DNA from: Prorocentrum cordatum
Taxonomy: Eukaryota; Sar; Dinophyceae; Prorocentrales; Prorocentraceae
NCBI GenBank assembly: GCA_963575745.1
Contig: CAUYUJ010004980.1
Location: 180,152 to 244,151, forward strand
DNA: 64,000 nucleotides
Direction: 5' to 3'
Part shown: positions 1-11,153 of the stretch, piece after piece
Position numbering within the stretch: position 1 is the first letter of the stretch
Layout: the number at the start of each line of letters is the position of its first letter
The notes under the pieces: model-generated
The model's database searches: none
What the model saw: only the letters and a program-made list of their open reading frames with translations
Told to the model about the DNA's origin: nothing
Position numbers and translations under genes: made by a program

Positions 1-120
1 TAAAAGCTTAAAGGGTACCTAATACATCTTCGAGGATGAGGCGGTCGTCGGAGAAGTGCTGGAGGCATCTGGCCAGACAACGGAATGATGGACCTCCAGA
101 GTTCGCCCGCGTCCAACGAC

Positions 121-300
121 TCAGGGGGGGAGGAGGGAGGAGGGAGGAGAGGGGAGGAGGGAGGGGGGAGGAGGGAGGGAGGAGGGAGGGAGGAAGGAGG
201 AGGGAGAAGAGGGGAGGAGGGAGGGGGAGGAGGGAGGGGGAGAGGGGAGGGGAAAGGGGAAAGGAGGGGAGTGAGAAGCACGAGAGAGGGGAGGGGAGGG
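121..300 (+). repeat. G-rich GGGAGGA purine tract
   Basis: The plus strand is almost pure G and A, with many runs of three or more G separated by A or GA. It could form G-quadruplexes or a triplex. Open frames over it on both strands are low complexity (Arg/Gly/Glu or Pro/Ser/Leu) and are not genes. Confidence 0.85.
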
Positions 301-340
301 AAGACTTGTTCCTCCTTCTCCGATGCTTTCCCTTGTATGT

Positions 341-1040
341 GCTCCCACTCCAGGGCTGCACCTAAACGTTGCTATTCGTTTTGTGTTCGTTGCGTTGTTC
401 ATTTTGCTCTACCTGTTTTTCTGTACCTCCCTGCCAAAGCGAAAAACAAAACATAGCCGAAGTCCAGCAAAACGGCGTTGAGGTCGAGCCCTGTCCCACT
501 CTGCCACATAGCCCGCCGAATAAAGTACACGTGCCCCTCTCAACGTAGACGTTCTGTCCTCGACATTGCACAATGCGTTGCAGCAAGAGTTGGACGGGGC
601 TCACGTCGCACGCGAAAAGGCGAAATGTCGCTCTCGCCTCGGCGAAGCGCTCATTTTCCCTGAGAGATAAGCTACCATCGGCGTGGGACCTCTCGGCTCC
701 GAAACCGTCCACCCGTGATATTGTTTGGGCCAGCAAGGGAAAAGCCCTTCAGAGGGCAGAGGAGCGAGGGAGAGGGGGAAATGAACAAGGAGGCAGGAGA
801 CACTCCTCGTCGGATTTCGATTGCTATAAAGAGAAACCCCGGTCAATGGAGTCCCTGACATCGTTGCAAGTACGCCACGCCTGCCCGTCGTTGGATACTG
901 CTTGACCCTCTACTCTCGACGTGACTGACTACTCTCTGTGTGCTCTACTGTTCACAGACTGTTCTCTCCTTCCCTTGTGTATATATAGGAGAGAGCGTGA
1001 TCCACCGCCGCTTTACTGTGGAAAATTGCCAACCTTTTCC
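341..1040. other. No gene seen
   Basis: Ordinary mixed sequence with short overlapping frames on both strands. I see no recognisable domain, RNA gene or repeat. Confidence 0.5.
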
Positions 1041-1044
1041 TCTG

Positions 1045-1330
1045 GAACCCGGGGGTCGCCCCCCCCCCCCTCCCCCTCCGAAAATCCCCATCCCCCCCTT
1101 GCTGGAAACCCCTCCCCCCCCCCCCCTTTCCCCCGCAAAAACCCCCCCCTCCCCTAACCCCTCCCCCCCCCCACCCCCCCCCCCCTCCCGCTCGAAAACC
1201 GGGGGGGGCACTACCGGTTCGAACCCCTCCCCCCCCCCCCCCCCCCCTCCGGATCCGGAAAACCGGGGGGGGTCACTACCGGTTCGAACCCCCCCCCCCA
1301 CCACCCCCCCCCCCCCCCCCCCCCCCCCTA
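1045..1330. repeat. C-tract arm of minisatellite cassette
   Basis: Long C runs hold two copies of a unit reading GAAAACC, a G run, then CACTACCGGTTCGAACCCC, at about 1,194-1,230 and 1,257-1,300. The same unit recurs in inverted orientation at 1,956-2,195, so the two arms bracket the CCACTGTCC array. Confidence 0.8.
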
Positions 1331-1955
1331 CTCACCGCCAGCAAACGACTCCCGGTCCCCACCACCGTCCGCATCACATCCCCCACTGGTGTTCCCAGCA
1401 CCACTGTCCTCACCACCACTGTCCCCACTGTGTCCCCACCAGTGCCCCCACCACTGTCGCACTGTCCCCACTGTCCCCACCACTGTTCCCACCACGGTTC
1501 CACTCTCCCCACTGTCTCCACGGCCCCAACCACTGCCCGACTATCCCCACTGTCCCCACTGTCCCACTGACTCCTCCGCTGTCCCACTGAGCTGTCCCAC
1601 TGTTCCCACCACTGTCCCCACTGTCCCCACCACTGTCCCCACTGTACCTCTGTCCCATTGTCCCACCGCCGTCCTCGCCACCGCCTTCACCACTGTCCCC
1701 ACCACCATTGTACCCTCCACTGTCCCACTGTTTCCACCTCATTCCCATTGTCCCCACACCACTGTCCCCACCACCACCGTCACCACCACTGTCCACTGTC
1801 CCCCCCTGTTCCCACCATTGTCCCCACCACTGTCCCCACCACTACCGTCCCCACCACTGTCCCACTGTCCCACTGTCCCCACCACTGTCCCGCTATCCCC
1901 TCACCACTGTCCCCACCAACACCGTCCCCACCACTGTCCGCACCCCCACTCGGTT
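1331..1955 (+). repeat. CCCCACTGTCC-type minisatellite
   Basis: About 620 bp of imperfect repeats of CCCCACCACTGT and CCCCACTGT, all C-rich on the plus strand. Frames over it read as Pro/His/Thr or Gly/Asp/Ser repeats and are artefacts. Confidence 0.9.
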
Positions 1956-2066
1956 TTCGAGGGGGGGGGGGGGTTCGAACCGGTAGTGACCCCCCCCGGT
2001 TTTCGAGGGGGGGGGGGGGGAGGGGTTCGAACCGGTAGTGACCCCCCCCCCTTTTCATGATGAGCA

Positions 2067-2099
<33 letters not shown>

Positions 2100-2195
2100 G
2101 GGGTTCGAACCGGTAGTGACCCCCCCCGGTTTTCCGGAGGGGGGGGGGGGGGAGGGGTTCGAACCGGTAGTGCCCCCCCCCGGTTTTCCGCCAGC
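1956..2195. repeat. G-tract arm of minisatellite cassette
   Basis: Four units of a long G run, GGTTCGAACCGGTAGTG, a C run and GGTTTTC. Each is the reverse complement of the units at 1,190-1,300. The palindrome GGTTCGAACC sits in every unit. One unit is interrupted by a short CATGATGAGCA segment near 2,057. Confidence 0.8.
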
Positions 2196-2280
2196 AGCGG
2201 TAGAACACGCTCTTTCATATATAGAGAAATATGCAAACATACATATGAATGTATATTTTCCGTCCCTCTGTTCCATATCT

Positions 2281-2281
2281 A

Positions 2282-2322
<41 letters not shown>

Positions 2323-2400
2323 CTCTATCTCTCTATTTCTCTCTCACTATATCATTACTTCTATCGTTATATGTGTATCACTCTCTTTCTCGCTACTTCT
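2281..2400 (+). repeat. CT-rich microsatellite
   Basis: (CT)n interrupted by TT and CG, next to an AT-rich segment with TATATA and CATATG motifs. Confidence 0.85.
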
Positions 2401-2599
2401 GTCGATACTTAAAGTATGTATAGATGCCTGGCCTTGTTAGCCCGTAGACTGTCCGTCTTCCCCGCTCAAACCAAGTTACACCTACGTGTATACATTTATA
2501 CGTAAACATAGACTGATAGGCGTATGTATATACTTGTACATATTCCCCAAGCAGCGATTGCATTTAGGAGTTCTTACTTGGTTTAACTATCGCGGGGTA

Positions 2600-2790
2600 A
2601 GTGGCGGTTTCTGCGGGCCGTGCCGCTCGTCGCCGTCGCCGTCGCCATCGCCGCCGCTCGGGGCGAGTGGCGGTTGTTGCGGACGGTGCCGCTCATCGCC
2701 GCTGTCGCCGCCGTCGCCGTCGCCGCCGCTCGGGGTGAGTGGCGGCTTTTGCGGGCGGTGCCACCCGTCACCGCCGTCGCCGTCGCATAG
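2600..2790 (+). repeat. 66-72 bp tandem repeat, three copies
   Basis: Units start at 2,600, 2,666 and 2,738 with AGTGGCGG, then a TGCGG...GGTGCC segment, then (GCCGTC)n and CGCTCGGGG. Unit lengths are multiples of three, so the frame reads a repeated SGGFCG...SP peptide. I doubt that it is expressed. Confidence 0.75.
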
Positions 2791-3019
2791 ATGTTCTTTT
2801 TAAAAACGGAATATTCACCACTACCACCCCGCTGGCTTTATCAACCACTTTTTCGTAATGCAATGCTTATGGGATTCTGCCCCCTCGTCCGTCGCGAATA
2901 TGAATTCATACCGTCCCAGCCGAGCCGGTATCGACCCCCCCCCCGCCATCCTCTGCAACAAATACTATGCACGCAGACTCGTTTATCAAAACTCATCAAT
3001 CTTCAAAAATTCCCTTTTC

Positions 3020-3530
3020 AAAAAACATGACGAAGTGCACACGCGCGCGTCGTCGCGCGCGCATGCCGAAATCATTCAAAAACGTTAGGTTTGGGAGGGA
3101 ATTCAAAATCGAGTGCCAAAAAAAAAAGGTTTCGCAACACGTATGTTGTTTATATCACACCCAAAAAAAAACGTGCGCGCTCTTGCACATTCGTAAGTAA
3201 GCCATAGCAAACGGGCTTCGCGCGCGCATGTCGAAATCGTTCGAACGCCTTTGCGCGCGTGCCGTCGCGAGACTAGTTTGCAAAAAGCGGGACGAACTGC
3301 ACGCGAACGCGTCGTCGCGCGCGCATGCCGACTTCCAAACTGAATGTCAAAATAAACACTCCAAAACACAACGCGTCGCAATATCAGTTTTCAAAAAGAA
3401 ACTTGCGCGCGCTCTTGCAGGTTATTGCGAAAACCATAGGATTCTCAACCCCTTCATGGAATTCTGCCAAACGGGCCTCTGGCGCCGCATGCCGACATCA
3501 TTCGCACGCCCTTTGCGCGCGCGGGGGGGG
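3020..3530 (+). repeat. Dispersed CGCGCGTCGTCGCGCGC repeat, left pair
   Basis: Two degenerate units (about 3,025-3,240 and 3,285-3,520). Each runs GACGAAGTGCACACGCGCG, CGCGCGCATGCCGA, an A-rich segment with TTTCGCAACAC, a TTGCGCGCGCTCTTGC segment and ACGGGC. Two more copies lie at 4,435-4,915. Translations are Arg/Ala rich. No gene is supported. Confidence 0.75.
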
Positions 3531-4017
3531 GCACGATCCGCGTCAAACAAAATCATGCGGACCGCTCTCGCGCGTCGGCCGCGCGCGCATGTCGAACTCT
3601 TTCCAAAACCTTCATCACCGACACGAGGACGCCGTCATCGCCGTCGGCTTGATCAGCATCGGCGCCCGCAATGGCCGCGCCTTCGTCGGTGCGAACATCG
3701 TCACCAGCATCGCCACTATCGTCATCGCATTTACCGTAGTCGGCGTTGTCATGATACCGCGCCCGCCCAAGTCGCCGACTCGCACTGAAGTGCCCGCTGG
3801 GATGCGCCCAGCGGTCAGAGCCACCGCGGCCGCGCCGGTGGTGCCAAACTAGCTGGCCGCTGCGCGCGCGTGCTAGGGTTGGCGCGGCCGCAGAGATGCG
3901 CCAGCCAACGCCAAGCATGCATCGCAATCGCCACCGCATGGGTTTTGCACACCAAATTGCGGGTGGGCGGGAGGGATGCTTGCAAGAGCATGGGATGTCA
4001 ACTCATGGGTAAAAATC

Positions 4018-4145
4018 ACTTGCACCACATAGATTGCACCACATGGGTTGCACCGCGTAGATTTCATCACATCGGTTGCACCGCTTAGACTGCACCACGT
4101 AGATTGCACCGCAAAAAATTGCATTGCATAGGTTGCACCGCGGAA
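4018..4145 (+). repeat. 14-bp array TTGCACCRCRTAGA
   Basis: About eight copies of a 14-bp unit (TTGCACCACATAGA and variants). A second array of the same unit is at 6,075-6,240, so the two bracket the intervening 2 kb of triplet repeats. Confidence 0.85.
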
Positions 4146-4225
4146 ATTCTCCTTTCTAAAAAGAGAATAGACTCTACCCCCCCCCCCCGGACTTAACGCT
4201 TCCCCCGGGGATAAAACAATTTCAT

Positions 4226-4227
<2 letters not shown>

Positions 4228-4262
<35 letters not shown>
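4228..4262 (+). repeat. (TA)n microsatellite
   Basis: About 17 TA dinucleotides; a shorter broken TA tract follows at 4,350-4,380 after a C run. Confidence 0.9.
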
Positions 4263-4264
<2 letters not shown>

Positions 4265-4434
4265 ACTCTGCACACTCGTCCATACTAAAAATGAAACCAT
4301 ATCATCCCAGCCAGGCCAGTTCCCCCCCCCCCCCCCATGAGGGTCCCTTATATAAATATATTAATATATATATATATATACAAAAAAAACTATGCGGTGA
4401 CATTTTTTGTTCTAACACAGCACTTGTTCACGAA

Positions 4435-4915
4435 TCCTTTGCAAAAAATGACACGAAGTGCACACGCGCGCGTCGTCGCGCGTGCATGCCGAAATCCTTC
4501 AAAAACCTTCGGTGCGGGAAAGATTTCGCAATCGAGTTTCCAAAAAAAACATACAAAAACACAGGGTTTCGCAACACAGAGTTGCTAAAAAAGCTTCCGC
4601 GAAAGCTCTTGCGAAATCTTAAGAACACCATAGGTTCTTCAAGATTTTCACAAAATGCTACCAAACGGGCTTCGCGCGCGTCATGTCGAAATCTGTCGAA
4701 CGCCCTTGCGCGTGTGCCGTCGCGAGAATCCCTTGCAAAAAACAGGAAAATGGGACGAAGTGCAGACGCGCGCGTCGTCGCGCGCGTACGCCGAAAACCT
4801 TCAAAACCAATCGGTTTCGGAAGGATTTCAAAATCGTGTGTCCAAAAAACCTACAAAAACACAAGGTGTCGCAACACGGATTTTCAACAAAAGCGTGCGC
4901 GCGCGCTTTTGCGTC
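4435..4915 (+). repeat. Dispersed CGCGCGTCGTCGCGCGC repeat, right pair
   Basis: Two further copies of the family at 3,020-3,530 (about 4,440-4,720 and 4,745-4,915), again with GAAGTGCACACGCGCGCG, CCGAAATC and TTTCGCAACAC landmarks, running directly into the GTC tract. Confidence 0.75.
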
Positions 4916-5955
4916 GTCGTCGTCGTCGCCGTCCTCCCTCCTCCCGCGTCGTTGTCGTCGTCGTCGTCGCCTACATCGTCCTCTGTCTTTCCCCGTGTTC
5001 GTCGTCGTCGTCCTCTTTGGCGTCGTGGTCGTTTCCGTCGTCGTTATCGCCGTGGTCGTCCTTCCTCCTCCTCCCTCGTCGTCGTCGTCGTCGTCCGTCG
5101 TCGGCGTTTTGTCGTCGTCCCTCCTATTTCGTCGCCGTCGTCGTCGTCGTCGTCGTCGTCTCCCCTCGTTGTCTTCGTTGGCGACGTCGTCGTCGTCTTC
5201 GTCGTCGTCGTCGTCGCCGCCGTCGTCGTCGTCGTCGTCGGCGTCGTTGACGTCGTCGTCGTCTTCGCCTACGTCGTCCTCTGTCTTTCCTCGTGTTCGT
5301 CCGTCGTCGTCCTCTTTGGCGTCGTGGTCGTTTCCGTCGTCGTTGTCGCCGTGGTCGTCCTTCCTCCTCCTCCCTCGTCGTCGTCGTCCGTCGTCGGCGT
5401 CTGGTCGTCGTCCCTCCTATTTCGTCGCCGTCGTCGTCGTCGTTGTCGTCGTCGTCGTCTTCCCTCCTCCCTCGTCGTTGCCGTCGTCGGCGTCGCCGTC
5501 CTTCCTCCTTCTTCGTCGTTGCGTCGTCGCCGTCCTCCCTCCTCCCTCGTCGTTGTCGTCGTTGTCGCCGTCGTCGTCCTCCCTCCTTCCTCGTTGTCTT
5601 CGTTGGCGACGTCGTCGTCGTCTTCGTCGTCGTCGTCGGCGTCGGCGTCGTTGTCGTCTTCGTCGTCGTCGACGTCAGCGTCGTCGTCGTCGCCGCCGTC
5701 GTCGTCGTCGTCGTCGTCGTCGGCGTCGTTGACGTCGTCGCCGTCGTCGGTGTCGTCGTTATCATCGTCGTCGGCGTCGTCATCGTCGTCGTCGTCATCG
5801 TCATCGTCGGCATCGGTGTCGTCGTCGTCGTCGGTGTCGTCGTCGTCGTCGTCGGCGTCGTCGAAGTCGTTGGAGACGTCGTCGGTGTCGTCGTAGTCGT
5901 TGTCGGCGGCGTCGTCATCGTCGTTGTCGCTGTCGTCGTCGGCGTCGCTGTTGTT
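4905..5955 (+). repeat. (GTC)n/(CCTCCCT) triplet tract with internal duplication
   Basis: About 1 kb of interrupted GTC triplets with CCTCCTCCC islands. A block of roughly 170 bp beginning with a CCTAC.TCGTCCTCTGTC segment occurs at about 4,970 and again at about 5,268, so the tract also grew by duplicating larger blocks. Long frames in all six readings are low complexity. Confidence 0.9.
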
Positions 5956-6074
5956 GCCAAGTACCATGTGGTACCCACCGTCACGGTCTTAAGAGATTTT
6001 GCAAACCAAGTTGCGGGTGGGTGGGTGGGATGTTTGCGCGAGCAGTGGAGTGGACAACTCACTGCGAACAGAAA

Positions 6075-6240
6075 TGAATTGCACCACATAGATTGCACCG
6101 CATAGATTGCACCGCATAGACTGCACTACAGAGGTTGCATCGCGTAAATTGCACCACGTCGATTACACCGCGTAGATTGCATTGCATAAGTTGCACCGCG
6201 TAGATTGCACCACATGTATTGCACCGCGTAGATGGCACCG
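6075..6240 (+). repeat. 14-bp array TTGCACCRCRTAGA, second copy
   Basis: About eleven copies of the unit seen at 4,018-4,145, same orientation. Confidence 0.85.
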
Positions 6241-6344
6241 GAGATACCTATACGACCGCCCTGCGGGCGATAAGGAAGTTGGGGGAGGATTGAGATCAAA
6301 TGCCCACCCTGACTGACCACCAGCCTGTGTCACCTTGATCTCGT

Positions 6345-6440
6345 TTCTCTCTTTCTCTCTGTCTCTCTCTCTCTCACTCTCTGTCTCTCTCTCTCTCTCT
6401 CTCTCGCCCACTCTCTCCCTCTCTCCCTCTCTATCGGAGT
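6345..6440 (+). repeat. (TC)n microsatellite
   Basis: Interrupted CT dinucleotides with occasional GT. Confidence 0.9.
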
Positions 6441-6469
6441 CTCCCTCCACCACAATGATGATCGCGATG

Positions 6470-6975
6470 ACGATGGATTGAGTTGGATTGATTGGATTGG
6501 ATTGGCCCGCCGCAGGCGCAGAAACAAATGATTTAATGGATTGGGTTGGATGGATTAGATTGGGTGGGATAAGATAAGATGGGACACTATGGGTTGGATA
6601 ATACAAGGTGGATTGGACAACATGGATTGGATAAGATAAGCTGGATTGGATAAGAAAGCCCGCCGCAGGCGCCGACAAACATGAATTGATGGATTGGGTT
6701 GGGTCGATTGGATGGGATAAGATGGATTGGCTAAGATAAGATGGGTTGGATTGGAAGGAACGGATTAGATAAGATAAGATGGATTGGATTGGTCCACCGC
6801 AGGCGCAGAAACAAATGAATTGATGGATTGGGTTGGGTGGATTGGATTGGGTGGGATGAGATAAGATGGGGCAAGATGGGTTAGATAAGATAATATGGAT
6901 TGGATTGGACAAGATGGATTGGATAAGATAAGCTGGATTGGATAAGAAAGCCCGCCGCAAGCGCCGACAAAAAAT
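6470..6975 (+). repeat. GGATTGGATAAGATAAGAT array with ~150-bp higher order
   Basis: Short GGATTGG and ATAAGAT units. Every 135-157 bp a landmark of CCGCCGCAGGCGC followed by GAAACAAATG or GACAAACATG recurs (about 6,505, 6,657, 6,792 and 6,949). A related CCGCCGCAAGCGCC landmark is at 21,530. Confidence 0.8.
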
Positions 6976-7011
6976 GAACTATGAAATTAGCGACATGCGT
7001 TAGCGCCTGGA

Positions 7012-7190
7012 CGCCCGGGACACCCGGGACACCGCCCGGCCCAACTGGTACACCTCCAAGCCACCGGCGGACGGGGAACGGACTTTCGCTCCTACTGACA
7101 CCCGGGACACCCGGGACACCGCCCGGCCCAACTGGGACACCTCCCAGCCACCGGCGGACGGGCAACGGACTTTCTCTCCTACTTCGGCCT
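7012..7190 (+). repeat. 87-bp tandem duplication
   Basis: Two nearly identical 87-bp units: ACACCCGGGACACC repeats, GCCCGGCCCAACTGG, CCACCGGCGGACGG and AACGGACTTTC. Because 87 is divisible by three, the frame reads a 29-residue repeat twice on either strand. There is no evidence that it is translated. Confidence 0.85.
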
Positions 7191-7734
7191 AGCTACAGGA
7201 GGACCACGCGCAGCTTCGCCTCGCCCGCACGCACGACACAAACACGAAACCGAAACCGATTTCCCGGTGGGGGGTCTCCGTTTCACTGCGATCTCACCCC
7301 CCAACCTCCGATAAATACAGTCATGCTAGTACTCTGATTATTTCAGCTACCCTCATAGTTCCATGTGCTCTCTATTACCCTCTATCTACTCGATTCTGCC
7401 CTGTACTCTCTCTCTCTCTCTGACATGTACTCAACAATCTCTATTACATCGACTATTTCATGCTGAGCGTGGTCGCAAGGACACAGGTATTTGACCGCAG
7501 CCAAAAACTCAAGAACCCGTGCCAGGAAACCTGGACCCGAGAACCCAAAACCTGGATGCCCGCAGAAATCTGCCCAGAACCCAAAACTGGGAACCCGGGA
7601 ATCAGGCCACCCACCGAAGTCGGCCCTCAATTTTCGCCGACTCTTTCAGCCTCCGCTAAGGACCCCTTTCAGTGCAAACACTGAGTGGGGAATGAGCTGC
7701 ACGAGAGGCATGGCGACACATGAGCTCCATTGAG

Positions 7735-8560
7735 AAGGGAGCAGGAGAAGGATGAGGAGGAAGAGCAACAGGATGTTGTTGTTTGGTTGTTTCGTTAGTT
7801 CCATGTGTTGTATAGCAGCGGGAGGAGGACGCAGGGCGAGGAAGAGGAATGGGAAAGGAGAGGAGCAGGGAAAAAGGATGATCGGAAGTGAGGGGGTATA
7901 TGACGGGGAGACGGGTGAGGGGCAGGGAGGAGGAAGAGCAGTGATGAGGGGACTTGAAAAAGAGGAGTGGAAATGAGGAGCAGGAGCAGTGAGGACGGGG
8001 AGTGAGGGAAGAAGCAGTGACGAGGAGTGGGAGGGAGAGGTGCGAGTCGGAGTGACAGGGGAGTTAGGGAAAGGATGATGAGGAGAAGGATGACAGGACT
8101 GGGGAAGAGGAGGAATGAAGCGTAAGCGGGAGTGAAAGTCGAGTGAGGAGGAATGACGAGGAAGGAGGAGCTGAGCGGAGAGGAGTCAGAGTGAGAAGGA
8201 CGAGAGACATGAGGAGTGAAGAAGCGTGACGACGGGGAGGAGGACGAGGAGCGAAGACAAGGATAACAAGTAGCCGGGTGGAGAGAAGGAGGACGATGGA
8301 GGATGAGGACTACAAAGACGGAGGAAGGAGGAAATGAGTAGAAAATAGGAGAGCAAGTGACTAGGAGGAGCGAGGAAGATGAATGGGGATGGAGCATGAG
8401 ACAGAGGAGGAGGAGCAGGTGGAGCGAGGAAGTGCAGGATAATATGTTGTGGGGAACAATGAGGAGGAAATGATGAATGCGGAGGAGCACAAAGAAGGGG
8501 AGAATGGGGAGTCAGAAACAGGAGGAATAACGGGGAGCAGACGGAAGAATCAGTCAGGGT
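7735..8560 (+). repeat. Long purine (GGA/GAA) tract
   Basis: About 800 bp that is strongly purine on the plus strand. The 231-residue minus-strand frame at 7,795-8,490 is only Leu/Ser/Pro low complexity. Confidence 0.8.
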
Positions 8561-11150
8561 AAAAGGTGAATAAAAAAAAAACTACACGACGCGGATCATT
8601 GAGTCGTAAACCCGCCAACCCTGGCTTGCTGTGGCTGAAAGGTGCATGTGAGAGCCAGAAAGAGGAGATTTAGCGCATCATAATCCGAGGCATGTGCACG
8701 CATTGAAAGAAGAAGAGGGATGCATGATGAAATCGGGGAGATCCCATGGTCCAAGCCAGCCTCACACTCCCCCTCTCTTGGGCGCCTAGCGGTTTCTGGG
8801 CTATAACTCTGGCCTGCGGAGGCCGCTCGGGACGATCTGGGCAGCCCCGGAAAGCTGCAGCCCCGGAACGCTCTCAATGAGGCGCAGCTGCTGGAAGCGC
8901 CCCGAGGCGAGAAAGTGTTCAGGAGCCGACGTCGGGGGCGCAGGGGCAGAGTCGGGCACGTGGGTGAAAGATCGAGGGCGTCCTCTTGGACACCCCCGGT
9001 TATCGATCTACCTTCCTTCCCTCCACGCCCCGGTCCGCGGCGACACGGACAGCGGGTCCCGTTCAAAAATGGGCAGGAACTGACCCCTGCTGTCGGACTT
9101 CGTATCCATTCGTACTGTACGCATGTCGATGGCACCGATATCGGGAAGCAACTCCTGGAAGGTCTTGGAAACAACGATCGGGGGCTGTTAAGTCAGAAAG
9201 CCCGAAGAAGAGGCCAAAAAGCCGGAGTAGGCCAGGTTAAGCCCAGCATTAGCCCGGATCAAGCCAGAATAAGCGGGATTAATCGAAATTCGACGGGACT
9301 ATGTCAGATTAGGCTTCGACAGCGTATATCCCAGCGCCGATGCTGAATTTTAACCTCCCAGGAGTTGCATCCCAACCGATAGTTGGCCTCACCTCCTCTT
9401 CGACGCACCCGAGGCCCGAGGTTATCGGTATGCCTTCGGTCCCCGTGCCCTCCCCTGGGTCGAATTTGACAAGTTTCACCCGCCGCCTCCAACCGTGGCG
9501 ACGAGGGGGCGCCTTTCTCCTCCCTCCCTGCTGGCTGGCACAAGGCGTTGGGCCACCTCAGCGCCCTGGCCAGCTCCAACCGCTGGTAGGCCTCACCCCC
9601 CCTCTTCGACGCCCACGAGGCCTGAGGTTCTCGATCTGTCATCCTCATCCTCCTCCTCCTCCTCCTCCCCCCGCCGGCCTATCCTCGACCGCGACCGCAG
9701 GCCGTCGTCTCTCGGCTCGCCCGCCGCCAGCCGCGCGAGGATGCCGGTGACCTATCGGGGGGCCGCGCCGGCCACGGGCCGGCCGCTGCTTTCCACCTCA
9801 CAAGCGGCGAGCAGATCTGCATCCCCGCCCTCGCGGTCTGGATTCTGGAGCGTGATACCGCGGATACGCAGTCGCACGGATACGTTCCGCGCGGGGCGTC
9901 CGCGAAGAAATACCTCCTTGGGGGCCCCAGGGCCCTCACGGATCGATCCGGCTCGGAGAATACCGCGGGAAAATCGGGTCTTGGGCTCGTGTCGGGTTTT
10001 TGTTGGATGTGATAACATCTCAGGGAGCCCACTCCCGTCGCAAAAAAAATATGACGGAAGATGTCGGTTGCCATTTTCGGCCCTCCGGCTATTCAAGGGC
10101 CCTCGCCAGGCCTTTTCGGCTCAGTAGGTCCAGGGGGGAAAAAAACCTATGGGCTCTGGAACTACTGCATCTCCGTCCTAGCCCCGCCACACAGCCCCCC
10201 TTCCCTGAGATCCGACGCCACGCAAGAAACCAAACATCCTAGAAATCACAACCGGAACTTTCGACACACTTTCTGCGGGACTCTTCGAACCTGAACGATC
10301 GCCAGGGCCCTGGGGGCCCAACGCCTGGGCGCCAACTCCCTATGCTGAAGGTGTCGTTAGTGCTACGTAACCCCCACTACTACAAGCAAATCTACAAACT
10401 TGTGGAGGTACGCAAGGACTTCTTGCATCGGCGCAGCACCACCCTGGCGGAGCCGCCAGTACCGCAGCCGGGAGGGGGAGTGGGGCGTCGATCCAAGAAT
10501 ACACGCGGACCTCCGAATGATTTTTTGTTTTTCGAAGAGTGGACCTACAGTTCACTGTGCAATGAGATGCCTGGGTCGTTATCGCAGCATGGACGACTGT
10601 CGGCACACTGAGCCCGCGCCGCTTACGAACAACCCAGTCCTCACTACAGGAGAAAGAGGAGGGGAGGAAGGAAGGGAGAAGGAGGAGGAGGAGGAGGAGT
10701 TGCAGGGGGCATAAGCTTCTCATCCGCCCTGTGACAGGCGTCCCCCACGGCGGAAACGTATGGCGCATCGGCAAAACAGATTATAGCTCAGAAGGCCAGG
10801 GAAAACTCATGCACAAGACGTGCCTACGTTGACTGCACGCGCGCCAGGACGCAACCAAAAATGCCACCCTCGCCCCACCAAAATGTCACCCTCCCCCCAC
10901 CCGTCCACCTTCTCCTCCTCCAGGCCAAGCCTTGCAACTACAGGCCGCAGCTGCGGTGGTCTCGCACGCGTGTGATGGCCCAGAGCAGCCGTCCTGCCTG
11001 CCGCCCTCACCAGTCCGGCGCGCCGGCACGAGCGGCGCCCGCACGGCCCGCGTCCACGGAGCGGTGGTCGCTCGCCCCGGCCAGCGGATGGCTGGACGAG
11101 TCACTGAGCATCCTTTTGATGTGTTTCATCGTATCGCCCTGTGAGCGCAG
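8561..11150. other. No gene; dispersed repeat fragments
   Basis: GC-rich sequence with no recognisable protein or RNA gene. About 8,850-8,920 resembles the GCAGCTGCCGGAA repeat at 49,285-49,400. About 9,480-9,520 and 20,450-20,480 share a CCGTGGCGACGA segment with 46,970 and 47,350. About 10,060-10,130 is a degenerate copy of the GAGGGCCCC family listed at 20,520. Confidence 0.5.
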
Positions 11151-11153
11151 CAT

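Noticed and set aside
1200-2190. tRNA gene suggested by repeated GGTTCGAACC
   Set aside because: No acceptor, D or anticodon stems can be formed around it; only the T-loop-like palindrome is present.
4261-5896. Frames of 330-410 codons rich in Ser, Val and Arg
   Set aside because: They come from the GTC/CCTCCC triplet tract and change composition only with frame.
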